From positions 83,652,204 to 83,716,203 of the forward strand of contig CM051024.1 of the NCBI GenBank assembly GCA_027627225.1: a stretch of DNA of 64,000 nucleotides. Direction: 5' to 3'. Both the position numbers and the translations under genes were made by a program. Below, one piece after another: positions 37,998-49,900 of the stretch. Each line of letters starts with the position of its first letter. Position 1 is the first letter of the stretch. Below the pieces are notes generated by a model. The model was not told the DNA's origin and made no database searches. It worked only from the letters and a program-made list of their open reading frames with translations. The stretch is from Congeria kusceri. Lineage: Eukaryota > Mollusca > Bivalvia > Myida > Dreissenidae.

Positions 37998-40900
37998 GTA
38001 TTGTTTAAATATAAAATTTCTAGACATGAAGTAAAACATTACACTTCTCGGACAGTAACTGAATTCCATAATCAATAAGCTTTGCATGAGATTCCGACCC
38101 TTTATTCCCAATTGCAGGTTACAGACCACTTAGAAAAACAAATTATTCTCAATTGCAGGTTACAGAACACTAAGAAATGAACTGAGACTAAAGACTGTTT
38201 GATTTTTCCTTGGTTATTTCTGTTGTTGTTGGTGTTTGAATTATTAAATAGTCAATTAAATAAATCTACCAAACAGTGATTACTCTTATTAACAAGCCAT
38301 TCAACAAATTGAGCTTTACTTATTTATGTAGTCTAATATTGCCAATGATTTACGATATGAGTAACAAATTATTTGCCCCAGCCTAACAAGTAATGTGTAT
38401 CATTGCTGATTCGATTTAACTAGTTTTGTTTTGAATATTTCAGCTCTCTGCATTATGCCCAAGCAAGTCCATATTTGTGCTCACTGGTTCAAAGCTCATA
38501 AAAGCAGTTACTAATTACCAGAAGGTCAGTATGTTTGATTTTGCAAGTCTTATTTTTATCCCCTTATTGAATGGTGAACATTTTGTATTCTGAATGTGTT
38601 TTGGGTATACAGTGTATACTTATTAGGGCATGTTGGATGAAAAATGTACAGGGTGCTGCTAAAATAAGGAAAGTCAGGCTAGTTCTTCAAACTTGTTTTT
38701 AATAATTTGGCTATTCAAGACTCTAGTTTTAATCATTGTAATGCTACTAATTAAGATTTTAAATCATATGACTTTGATTTATTTGTCATTCAATATTTGC
38801 AAATTATATTAAATTTCAATGATGTTGAACCTTTTTGTATTAACCTGCCTAGAGGGACAGCAGGGCCAAACCAGCAATGGAACAGGGAACAGCACTCTCC
38901 TATTTTCTCAGAATCTTACCCTAACTTACTGTGCATGTATTGGGACTCTAGCTTACTGTGCATGTATTGGGACTCGAGCTTACTGTGCATGTATTGGGAC
39001 TCGAGCTTACTGTGCATGTATTGGGACTCGCAGTTTAAACCTGTACATCCAATGGCCTCAGTATCACAAATTTCGAACGAACCACTGTGTCTGCTTATGA
39101 ATGTATTCTAATCGTAAGCAATACCTTGTCTACAAGTATAATTATATGATTTTATTATATCATTCGGACAAAACACATACTTATTAATATGTAACTCTAA
39201 TTTATTCATGTTATGAGTTAGCGAAGGATGTTAATAAGTCATGACTTCTTTGTATAAATGTGAATAACATATAATTTGTGTGACCTTCCATATGTTAGGT
39301 CTCCAGGACACTTGAACAGTTTGATGTAGAAGAACGCCATGTGTCTGCAATGGAGGCAGAATGTGCCAATGTCAAGGTCATTCAGAAAACAGTGAAGTCT
39401 CTAGATGCAGACAAACATGTGAGTCACTTCTTAGGCCAAATTCTTTATACCCATAGATTTTTATGAACATAGTAATTTAAAAACAAATTATTAGGAAAAT
39501 ATGGTCTTTGTCTTCATTAGTTGTTGTTGTTTTGTTTTCACAAGGTCCTCATGCTACTAGGTTTAAGAGTAAATGTTAACACATCCAGCGGAATTAAAAC
39601 AATTCCATATACTATTCAGATTATATTATTGTACTCTTTCAGGTCGTTTCCACAGTTGATGGGTCTGAAATACAGTATGGCATGCTATGTATATGCACTG
39701 GTGCAAAACCTAAGGTAGCATTTCATGCCTATGTGTATGAGCTAGACATACATACAACTTCATTGTTAGAACAGTTTCATTGATGAGGTGTAAAAATTTA
39801 TGAATTTACTATTTTCTTTGCATTGTATATTTTGTGAATTTCTTTTTCTATAGATAAATATTATGTTTCAGTATCAATCATTGAATTCAGCCGTTTAGGC
39901 AAGCAAGCTTCAATTCTTATATTATTACTTGAGCTCAAGAAAATGTTGCAAGCCCGTCAATATACAACTTACCGGTACTATCTGAGCAAGCCCGCCTATA
40001 TACAAGTTACCGGTACTATCTGAGCAAGCCCGCCTATATACAACTTACCGGTACTATCTGAGCAACCCCGCCTATATACAACTTACCGGTACTATCTGAG
40101 CAAGCCCGCCTATATACAACTTACCGGTACTATCTGAGCAAGCCGCCTATATACAACTTACCGGTACTGTCTGAGCAAGCCCAACTAATAACTTATCAGT
40201 GTAGTGCTTGTGTTAATGTTGACCACTGACATATAAAACTAATCATTATTATCATAATATTTGTACTTTCCTCTACCAGGTCATCTGTGCCAACAATCCA
40301 CACGTGTTAGGTATCAGAGACACAGAGAGTGTGCAGGTGAGAGGATTTTGTATTTATTTGCCATTATGCAGCCCTGCTATAATGAACACATTATTAATTT
40401 GTGCGGGTATGAGTTGATTGTACATCAGTTTGGGTGCGAATTGTGGATAATGTATTACTTTTCTTTTCGTGTATTTTGTGTTGGCAGACTAAACAGTAAA
40501 TGAAAGTGTTTAGTCATCACTTGTAGTTTTTGTCCCTTGAAAGGCCCCATGATGATGTCATGGCCACAGAAAAATAATGTTTGTTATTACAATGAAGAAT
40601 CTACATGCATTGTGTGCACTAAAATGTTGTTTCTATGCAACATACAGCTGTTGCTTGTGTATTTTTAGTTTTGTAAGTATTTTAAAAAGCAACAATATAC
40701 AGCATGATTTGTTCCCATTCTTGACTGTATAAGGTAATTATTCCTTTGAAATGCCATTAGTTGACAAATCTTTTACAGGAATTTCAAAAGAGACTCCATA
40801 ATGCCAGAAGGATTGTTGTCGTTGGCAACGGCGGCATCGCCACAGAGCTGGTATACGAGGTTGAGGGTTGCGATGTGATCTGGGCTATCAAGGACGCCTC

Positions 40901-43900
40901 AATTACCAGCACATTTATTGACTCCGGGGTGGCCCAGTTCTGTCTGCCCTGCCTGAATGCTGATAAGCAAACTGCTGATAAGCCATTGAAGAGGTTGAAA
41001 TACACAGAGCAAGGTAGCGATGTTACTTGATGGAGATATGTGTATATATGTGTGTAGTCACTAGTGACATGGAAATTCATTCATTTAAAAATGATAAAGA
41101 ACTTAATTTTACTTATATGGATCATTTTACCCTTACAGTGGTTTCCCCATTATTTTGTGACTCATATCTGATATAGAATCAGATTATGTGTTTAACCAAT
41201 GCCTGCGTACAATCTTTTGCAACCTTTGTGGCATTGTTTATCTGGTGTGCAACAATACAGTTTTTGAGAACTTGTGAGATATTGTATAATTATAAAGTTA
41301 TAAAAGGGTAGGCTATTGTAACACAGGCATCGAGTCATACTACACTGTATTTATCTATCATACTTTTAGTGGATGACCCGTCTGACACCACAGACCAGCT
41401 GTCAGATGCCCATGGTAGTGCCCTGGGTCCAGATTGGCATGTAGACCTGGAAATGAAAGGCTCCAAACAGGTGAGTATGCAGGTACTTAACAGATGTGTA
41501 CTTGTACTTTCTAATCCGTCATGTCCATTCTGATAAGCTCTGGTACTAACATATATGGTGGTGCTTGTTCACCCCTATATCAGAATAGAGTTTGGTTAAC
41601 TACTAGCACAAGTATTGTCTAATGCAAATATACATATGCTTTTGTGTTATTGGTTAGGTAAAGTACTACAGATTAGTATATATTTGTGTGTGCAAGAAGT
41701 ATTCAATATTTTACCCACTAGGCCAACACAAATAAATTCTGTGTTTTGAGCAACTGTCTCAAAAAAAGCTAGGTGGGGTTGGAATTGATTTTTTTGTTTA
41801 ACTTTTTTTGGAAGACGCATTTTGGTCAAAAACATTGAAAATTAACTAAAATCTGATGAATACCAATATCACGGAAAACAATCATTGCTAAAAAATTTAG
41901 AGTTGGTTTTTTTTTCGCTAGGTAGGGTCGGATTACCCGAAACACAGAATTTTTTTGGCCCTAGCTCAAAGCTATAAAGCACGCTGATAAGAAGCTTTGA
42001 GATACATGCTTTGCTGTTGGATTGTATTGCATTTTTGTTATCAGAATTGCAAATGAAATAAGGTACATTATTTTTATGACTATTTTAATATTAGAATCAA
42101 CATTTGCATTGAACATTTTCATAAAGCTTTATAATTTATTCCTCGCATATCAGGCCGCATGACAACAAAAGTTTTCTAACTCAGTCCTAGTCTCAACGTA
42201 AAATATTGACCAATAAAAACACTTTTTACATTTTTCGGCTTTGATTTCCATTGGTAAATATTTATGTTTAAGAACATGTTTTTGTATTCATGCTTCAAGA
42301 AAGTGATGTCGACACTCTTAGCATGTACATGTTAAGTCTTTTTAGTTTCTATTGAAAACGTGTATTTTATTTTCACATACCCTTCTAGACCAGCAACGGG
42401 GTGCATGTGGAATACGAGGTTGAAGTCTTGAACATAAACTCATGGGAAGAATTGTCTGCATCTGGGAGGAAGGCTTCAGCATTTGAGGGTTCAACACCTG
42501 ATGGTAAACATTTATTTGAAGTTTCATATTCTGCCCGTAAGATTGGGACTTTATAAAAATTCTTCAATATCTGTTTGTTGTTTTTTATCAGAAGAAATGC
42601 TGATGCATTTGGTTGTCAATTAGAATATATTCAAAAGTACCGGTAGTTTTTTTTAAGTATTTTAAAATTATTCCTACCTGTTCAAAGTAAGTAGGTATTA
42701 TTCACATAATTTATGGATTTTTTAAAACAACTGTTGTCCAGACGTATAAAATATTTAAAATTATTTTTTTTTATAAATATTGCAGATAACTGGCCAGTGT
42801 ATGTAGAGCTGACAAACCAGAAGATATATGGATGTGACTTTGTTGTCAGCGCTACAGGTGTCGTGCCAAACACAGAGCTGTTTTCTCAAAATTATGTAGG
42901 GGATTTGTTGTTGTTTTTTAATCTAGAATTTACATAGTTAACCCAAAAAGCGAAAATTAAAGCAGCAGTCCAGAAATCTGTTAGTTAAAACAAAACTTTT
43001 ACCTATCAAAATATAAAAAAAACGCATTGAAATCGTTAAAATAATAACGTTTTGGTAACTTTTTATCGTACAACTATTTGTGTGCGATAGCTGGTGATGC
43101 CTCTAGAGTAAATCAGCATATACATTAGTGTATATTCCGTTTGTACGAAGTGTTTTCGGACATAGACATTATAAATGCCTTTCGTAAATAAGAAACAGTT
43201 TTCAGTCGAATAAACGTCATTAACGTTCATTAGAACTAAAGCCAATTTAAGATGTATTGAATTGAGGCGCGTCGTGGGAAAACCGGACTTAATGCATGTG
43301 CGTAAAGTGTCGTCCCGGATCAGCCTGTGCAGTCCGCACAGTTTCAATGAAGTCTCTTCTAAACATAAATCCACTGTAGGCGGAAAGTGCCGTCCTGGAT
43401 TAGCCTGTGTGGACTGCACAGGCTAATCTGGGACGACACTTTATGCACATGCATTAAGACCGGTTTTCCCACGACGCGCCTCAAATTATATTCTATGGAC
43501 TGCAGCTTTAAATGACAGCAAAAAATACGAGTTATACAGTGTATTGTCCAATACAACTTATACAGTGTATTGTCCAATACAACTTATACAGTGTATTGTC
43601 CAATACAAGTTATACAGTGTATTGTCCAATACAAGTTATACAGTGTATTGTCCAATACAAGTTATACAGTGTATTGTCCAATACAAGTTATACAGTGTAT
43701 TGTCCAGTATTATGCTTAAGCACACACTCTGCTTCTAAAACTGTAACTTGTCACTAACAGTTTTGAATGTATCATGTTTAACCATATTAATAATTAAATA
43801 GTATAACAAGACATTGGTGTGCATCATTTTAGAACTTGTACTTGGGCTGTGCTAAGAGAAGCTTATTATACTTTTACTTCGATCCTATTTGTGCATTGCC

Positions 43901-46900
43901 GTTGAGATAAAAAGTACTGTAACTGTTTCCATTTGTTCCACCTGCAGTTTTCTCTTGGGGCAGACGGCAGTATCAATGTAGACAGCATTCTATTTGTGCA
44001 TTGCCGTTGAGATATAAAAAGTACTGTAACTGTTTCCATTTGTTACACCTGCAGTTTTCTCTTGGGGCAGACGGCATTATCAATGTAGACAGCATTCTAT
44101 TTGTGCTTTGCCGTTGAGATAAAAAGTACTGTAACTGTTTCCATTTGTTCCACCTGCAGTTTTCTCTTGGGGCAGACGGCAGTATCAATGTAGACAGCAT
44201 TGTATCCATGTAGACAGCATTCTATTTGTGCATTGCCGTTTTTTGAGATATAAAAAGTACTGTAACTGTTTCCATTTGTTACACCTGCAGTTTTCTCTTG
44301 GGGCAGACGGCATTATCAATGTAGACAGCATTCTATTTGTGCTTTGCCGTTGAGATAAAAAGTACTGTAACTGTTTCCATTTGTTCCACCTGCAGTTTTC
44401 TCTTGGGGCAGACGGCAGTATCAATGTAGACAGCATTGTATCCATGTAGACAGCATTCTATTTGTGCATTGCCGTTGAGATATAAAGTACTGTAACTGTT
44501 TCCATTTGTTCCACCTGCAGTTTTCTCTTGGGGCAGACGGCAGTATCAATGTAGACAGCACGATGCAGACGTCAGTTGCGGATGTCTACGCAGCAGGGGA
44601 TGTGTGCAATGCATCATGGGAGCATGCCCCGCACTGGCTTCAGGTACTGACGAATGAACTGTATCCCATTTATAGTAAATTGATTAAATTTCCTGGGTAG
44701 TATTTATTACCAAAGTCAATATAACACAATTATAAACGTATGTTTAATGTAAGGTAAACAATTGAATACAGTAATATATACAAAATCTACTATGAAGACA
44801 AGGTAAATTAATATTGTTTATAGTAATAAAGAAAATAAGTAATCTACTCATTTACCAAGTTTTTATGTTTTATTTGGGTTATTACATTGGGGTATGTCAT
44901 TTGTATCTGACGGGTGGCATCAAACTGGGGTTTCTGCTCAATAACTCAAGAACAAATTGAGATATTTTAATGAAACTTCATACATAGATACCTTATATCA
45001 AGATCTCGCTTGGCATTGCATATGGGTGGGTTAGCCAAGGTCAAAGTCACCGTTAACAAAAAAATAGAAAAACGGTTTCTACTAAATAACTCGAAAATGA
45101 ATTGAGATATTTTAATGAAACTTTATATGCAAATACCTTATATCATGACCTCGCTTGGGATTGCAAATGGGGTGGGTGGGGTCAAGGTAAAAGTCACTAT
45201 TACTAAAAATAGAAAAAACGATTTCCGCTCAATAACTCGAGAACACGTTGAGATATTTTAATGAAACTTCATACATAGATACCTTATATCAAGACCTCGC
45301 TTGGGATTGCATATGGAGTGGATGGGTTCAAGGTCAAGGTCACCGTTACTAAAAATAGAAAAACGATTTCTGCTCAATAACTCGAGGACAAGTTGAGATA
45401 TTGTAATGAAACTTCATACATGGATACCTTATATCAAGACCTTGCTTGGGATTGCATATGGGGTGGGTGTATTCAAGGTCAAGGTCACCATTACTAAAAA
45501 TAGAAAAACAGTTTCCGCTTAATGACTTAAGAACGAATTGAGATATTTTAATTAAATTCATAAATACTTTATATCGAGACCTTGCTTGGGATTGCATCTA
45601 GGGTGGGCGGGGTCAAGGTCGCCGTTACTAAGAAAAGAAATATAGTTTCCGCTCAATAACTCGAGAACAAATTGAGATATTGTAGTGAAACTCAATTTAT
45701 AGATACCTTATATCAAGACTTCTCATGGTATTGCATGTGGAATGTTTCAGCCAAGGTCAAGGTCACCCTTACTAAAAATAGAAATATGATTTCTGCTCAA
45801 TAACTGGAGAACCCATTGAGATATTTTAAGGAAACTTAATACATAGATACTTTATATTGAGACCTCGCGATTGCATATGGGTTGGGTGGGGTCAAAAGAA
45901 GGTCACCGTTACTAAAAGTAGAAAAAAGGTTTTTGCCAATAACTAGAAAACAAATTAAGCTATAGTAAGGAAACTTCATACATAAATACCTTATTGCAAG
46001 ACCTTGTTCGGGATTTCATATGGGTTAGGTGGGGTGAAAGTCAAGGTCACTGTTACTAAAAATAGAAAAATGTTTTCCGCTCAATATCTGCAGAACGAAT
46101 TGAGATATTAGATTGAACCTTCATACATAGATACCTTATTGCGAGACCTCACTTGGGATTGCATATGGGGTGGGTGAGGTCAAGGTCAATGTTACTAAAA
46201 ATAGGAAAACAAAAGGTTTTTTGGTCAATAAGTTTAGTTTGGCTTAACATATTTTCATAAAAGTTGGTGGGTAGATAACTTATATATTGTGGCCACATTT
46301 CTAGTTAGCTCGACTATTCGAAAAATTGGTGAGCTATCCTACTACCCCCGGCGTCGGCGTCTGAATTTGGTTAAAGTTTTTATTCAAAAGTCTTGTAACT
46401 TCAAAACCACATAAGTTATTCTCTTGAAACTTGGAACTATCCTTTGTCATCAACTCTAGTATCAGGAGCAACATTACTCATAACTCTTATTTTGTATTTT
46501 GACAGAGTTATGCCCCCTTTTCACTTAGATTTTCGCCGGGTCCGGCTAGCTCAGTTGGTAGAGCGCTAGACTGTCAGTCCGGGGATCGTGAGTTCGAACC
46601 CCAGCCCGGCCACATAACTTGTGTGGGGATTGGTCATGAAATTATTTCTACGGCCATTCTCCCCCTACCTCTGATTCAATTAGGGCAGTTGTCAGTTACT
46701 GGCATAGGTATGTGCACTTAGTACTGATAAACCGCTTAGATCGGCTAAGCTTGCCCAGGAAAAGTGTGAGTAGGTTAACTGACCGCCGTGATATGACTGA
46801 AATACTGTTAAAAACAGCGAAAAACCCCAACAAAACAAACAAACAAACTTAGATTTTCTGTTTAAAGTTCATAAGTTTGGTAACTTCAAAACTACATAAG

Positions 46901-49900
46901 TTATACACCTGAAACTTGGAACTAACCTTTGTCATCAACTCTAGTATCAGGAGCAATATTACCCATAACTCTGTTTTGTATTTTGACAGAGTTATGCCCC
47001 TTTTTCACATAGATTTCCTGGTTAAAGTTTATATTCAAAAGTTTTGTAACTGCAAAACTAAGTAAGTTATTCACTTGAAACTTGGAACTGACCTTTGTCA
47101 TCAACTCTAGTATCAGGGGCAACATTACCCATAACACTGTTTTGTATTTTGAGTTATGCACACTTTTACATAGATTTTGTGGTTAAAGTTTTTGTTCCAA
47201 AAATGTATAAACTATACAAGGCTTCACTTAAAAGTTTTGTATTTTAACAAATTTATGCCCCTTCCACTATCCAAAATATGTACCAACTTAAATACTTAGA
47301 ATGGTCGAGCGCGCTGTCCTCTCGCAGCTCTTGTTTTATTATAGTACTAACTATAAGGCATTGCATTTTTAAAATTTGGTTTTCGTGGAATTCCCACGTT
47401 TCTTGTATTTAATAGTTGTTGAATTTTACAGTTAGAAAAAAAAGTTATATTTAATCATTATGTGCAGGCATGCTACCTTATCAAGACATGCTTCAGATGC
47501 AAGTTGAAAACTTGTTCATTTGTGTTTCTCTTAACATTCTGTATATAGTAATTCTGTTTTATATTCCTAACATCTGGCTGTCTGGCTAGCGCTGTGGTTG
47601 GCACACTCACTTCTCACTGCGGTGATCAGGGTTCAATACCAGGTCCCGCCGCATGTGAGTTTGGTTGGTGGTCTCCATACCGTGGGGGTTAACCCATAAC
47701 ACAAGACCACACCAGAATTAAAGATAAATATTATATTTGGACATTGCAGCTATGATTGAAAATCCATCCCAAATTTTGATGCGTCTTTTGATGCGTCTCT
47801 AAAATTAAATTTGGTAGAGCTGCTCGGATTAAATTTGGTAGATCTGGGTCCTCTCATAATGCTGCTTTGGTGCAAAAAGACCTCATAAACTTCAAAATAC
47901 AATTTTTATCCTCTGCAGATGCGGCTGTGGTCCCAGGCCAGACAGATGGGGGCCTATGCAGCCAAGTGTATGGTGGCCAGAAGTCAAAATGAAGACATAG
48001 ACATGGATTTCTGCTTCGAACTCTTTGCACATGTTACCAAGTTCTTCAATTATAAAGTATGTCAGGCTTTTATTAACTCAATTTAATGTTTGATTTCATA
48101 TTATGTTGATTCTTAAATAAGTGTTTGGTATGTTATTTTACCAGATTTCAATGTTTGTAATTACCAGTAATATGTATTAAAGACGTTCGCAACAAAAAGA
48201 AAATGGGTTAATTTCTCCTTGCTTCATTTTTTCTTTATTGTATATAGGTTACAATATACTAATTTCATCTCTAATGTCCATTTAAAATAAATATTTTTAA
48301 TAGTAAAAGTTCATAAAGCATATATAATAGTCAAAAACACACTTATGCAATGTATTTCCAGACAATTTAGTTCAGTAATGATCCATTAAATATCTCCATT
48401 CTATTGATACTTTGTTTATGTATGTTAAAACGAAACAGGAAAAAAGGCTACACAGGTACCCTATATGAAATCCAATATTTCCCAAACAAGTTTGGTGAGC
48501 CATTCTTTTTATAAATGTTTTGGTGTAAGTATAAATTGGAACATGTCTGTGCAAAATTTTAAGAAAATCTGTCGTTTGGAACAAAATATTCATTTGAAGA
48601 AAGTGAATTTTCAGAAAGCATTATTAGTTCTTATTTGACACACTTAAATGTCCAGTCAAATTCATTATTTAAGCAGTAAATGTAGGTAGAGCATTTTTAT
48701 TACCAAAATACACATGTATATTGCCAAACACAAAGCATGTACAAACATACCAGTTGAAAGAACCATATCCTTGTTTGTAAAAAACTATCCTATATACTTA
48801 AAACATTGATAAAAATCCAAACTGAAAAAGGGGCTTCGACAGGTGCGGTATTCAAAACTCAACATTTCCGGAACAAGGCCGGTGACCCCTTATTGTTAAG
48901 ACTGTTTTAGTTTCAGTATGCAATGATGCATGTATGTGGGATCTTTTAACAAAATCTGTCATTTGGAACAAAAGATATCGGTATATTTGATAAATTATTG
49001 ATGTTTTCACAGGCATATTTAATGCCTAATTACCTTCGTTAAGAGTCCATTACAAGTTATTTGTTAAATGATAACTGTAGATAAAGCGCGTTTTATCATT
49101 AAACTGCACTTGTATATAACCAAAAGAAACATTTAAAAAAGATGCATTTAAAAATCTCCATCTTTGTTTGAATATAAATGCTTTATATTATTCAACATTC
49201 GAAGTAACACAAACTGAAAACAGGCTTCGACAGGTACCGTATTCAAAATTCAATATTTCCGGAAAAAGGCCGGTGACCCCTATTTTTTAAGACTGTTTTA
49301 GTTTTAGGATACATTGATGCATGTTTGTGCCAAGTTTTAAGGACATCTGTCATTGGAAAAAAATTAAAGGAAATTGTTGCGAACGTCTTTAAATAGAACT
49401 TAATTGTTGAGTTTGACAGTAAGTAGAATAAAATGTTTAATAGTTAGAAAATGATTTTTTACTCTACTAGCACTTATAAAAATAAATATCAAACTGTGTA
49501 ATAAGCAAATACATACATAGGTTGACATTAACTGGAAACATTTCCCAGAAAAAGGGAAAAATATGTCTTGATTTAAAACAAAATCAGAAACATATGTAGC
49601 ATTAGTCTTTTGTAGCAACTGGTAGCATTTGCACTGGTAACTTATTAAGTTTTGTAAACATGTTTAACACAGCCGTTACATGTAACTGTTTTTCAGGTGA
49701 TACTGCTGGGAAAATTCAACGCTCAAGACCTTGGGCCAGATCATGAACTTCTGCTGAGAGTCACAAAAGGCAAGTCAGATCATCCTCTCAGACATTTGAC
49801 AGGTCTGCAGAATGTTCGTTACCAGGTCAAACATATGCTTTCTATGCATGCTATGCATCTATGGTTCATGTTATAATAATTATATTATTAATGTTGGATT

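Noticed and set aside
43973..44445. Minus-strand ORFs with repeated [18 protein letters not shown]
   Set aside because: They are the reverse complement of the duplicated exon 10 edge of PYROXD1.
46541..46613. Functional tRNA-Asp gene
   Set aside because: Mismatches in the acceptor, anticodon and T stems, a long unique body and tail after it, and flanking duplications show a SINE head instead.
49770..49785. A frameshift or sequencing error at the end of PYROXD1 exon 12
   Set aside because: A GC-AG intron explains the junction with full frame continuity and a consensus donor, so no error is needed.
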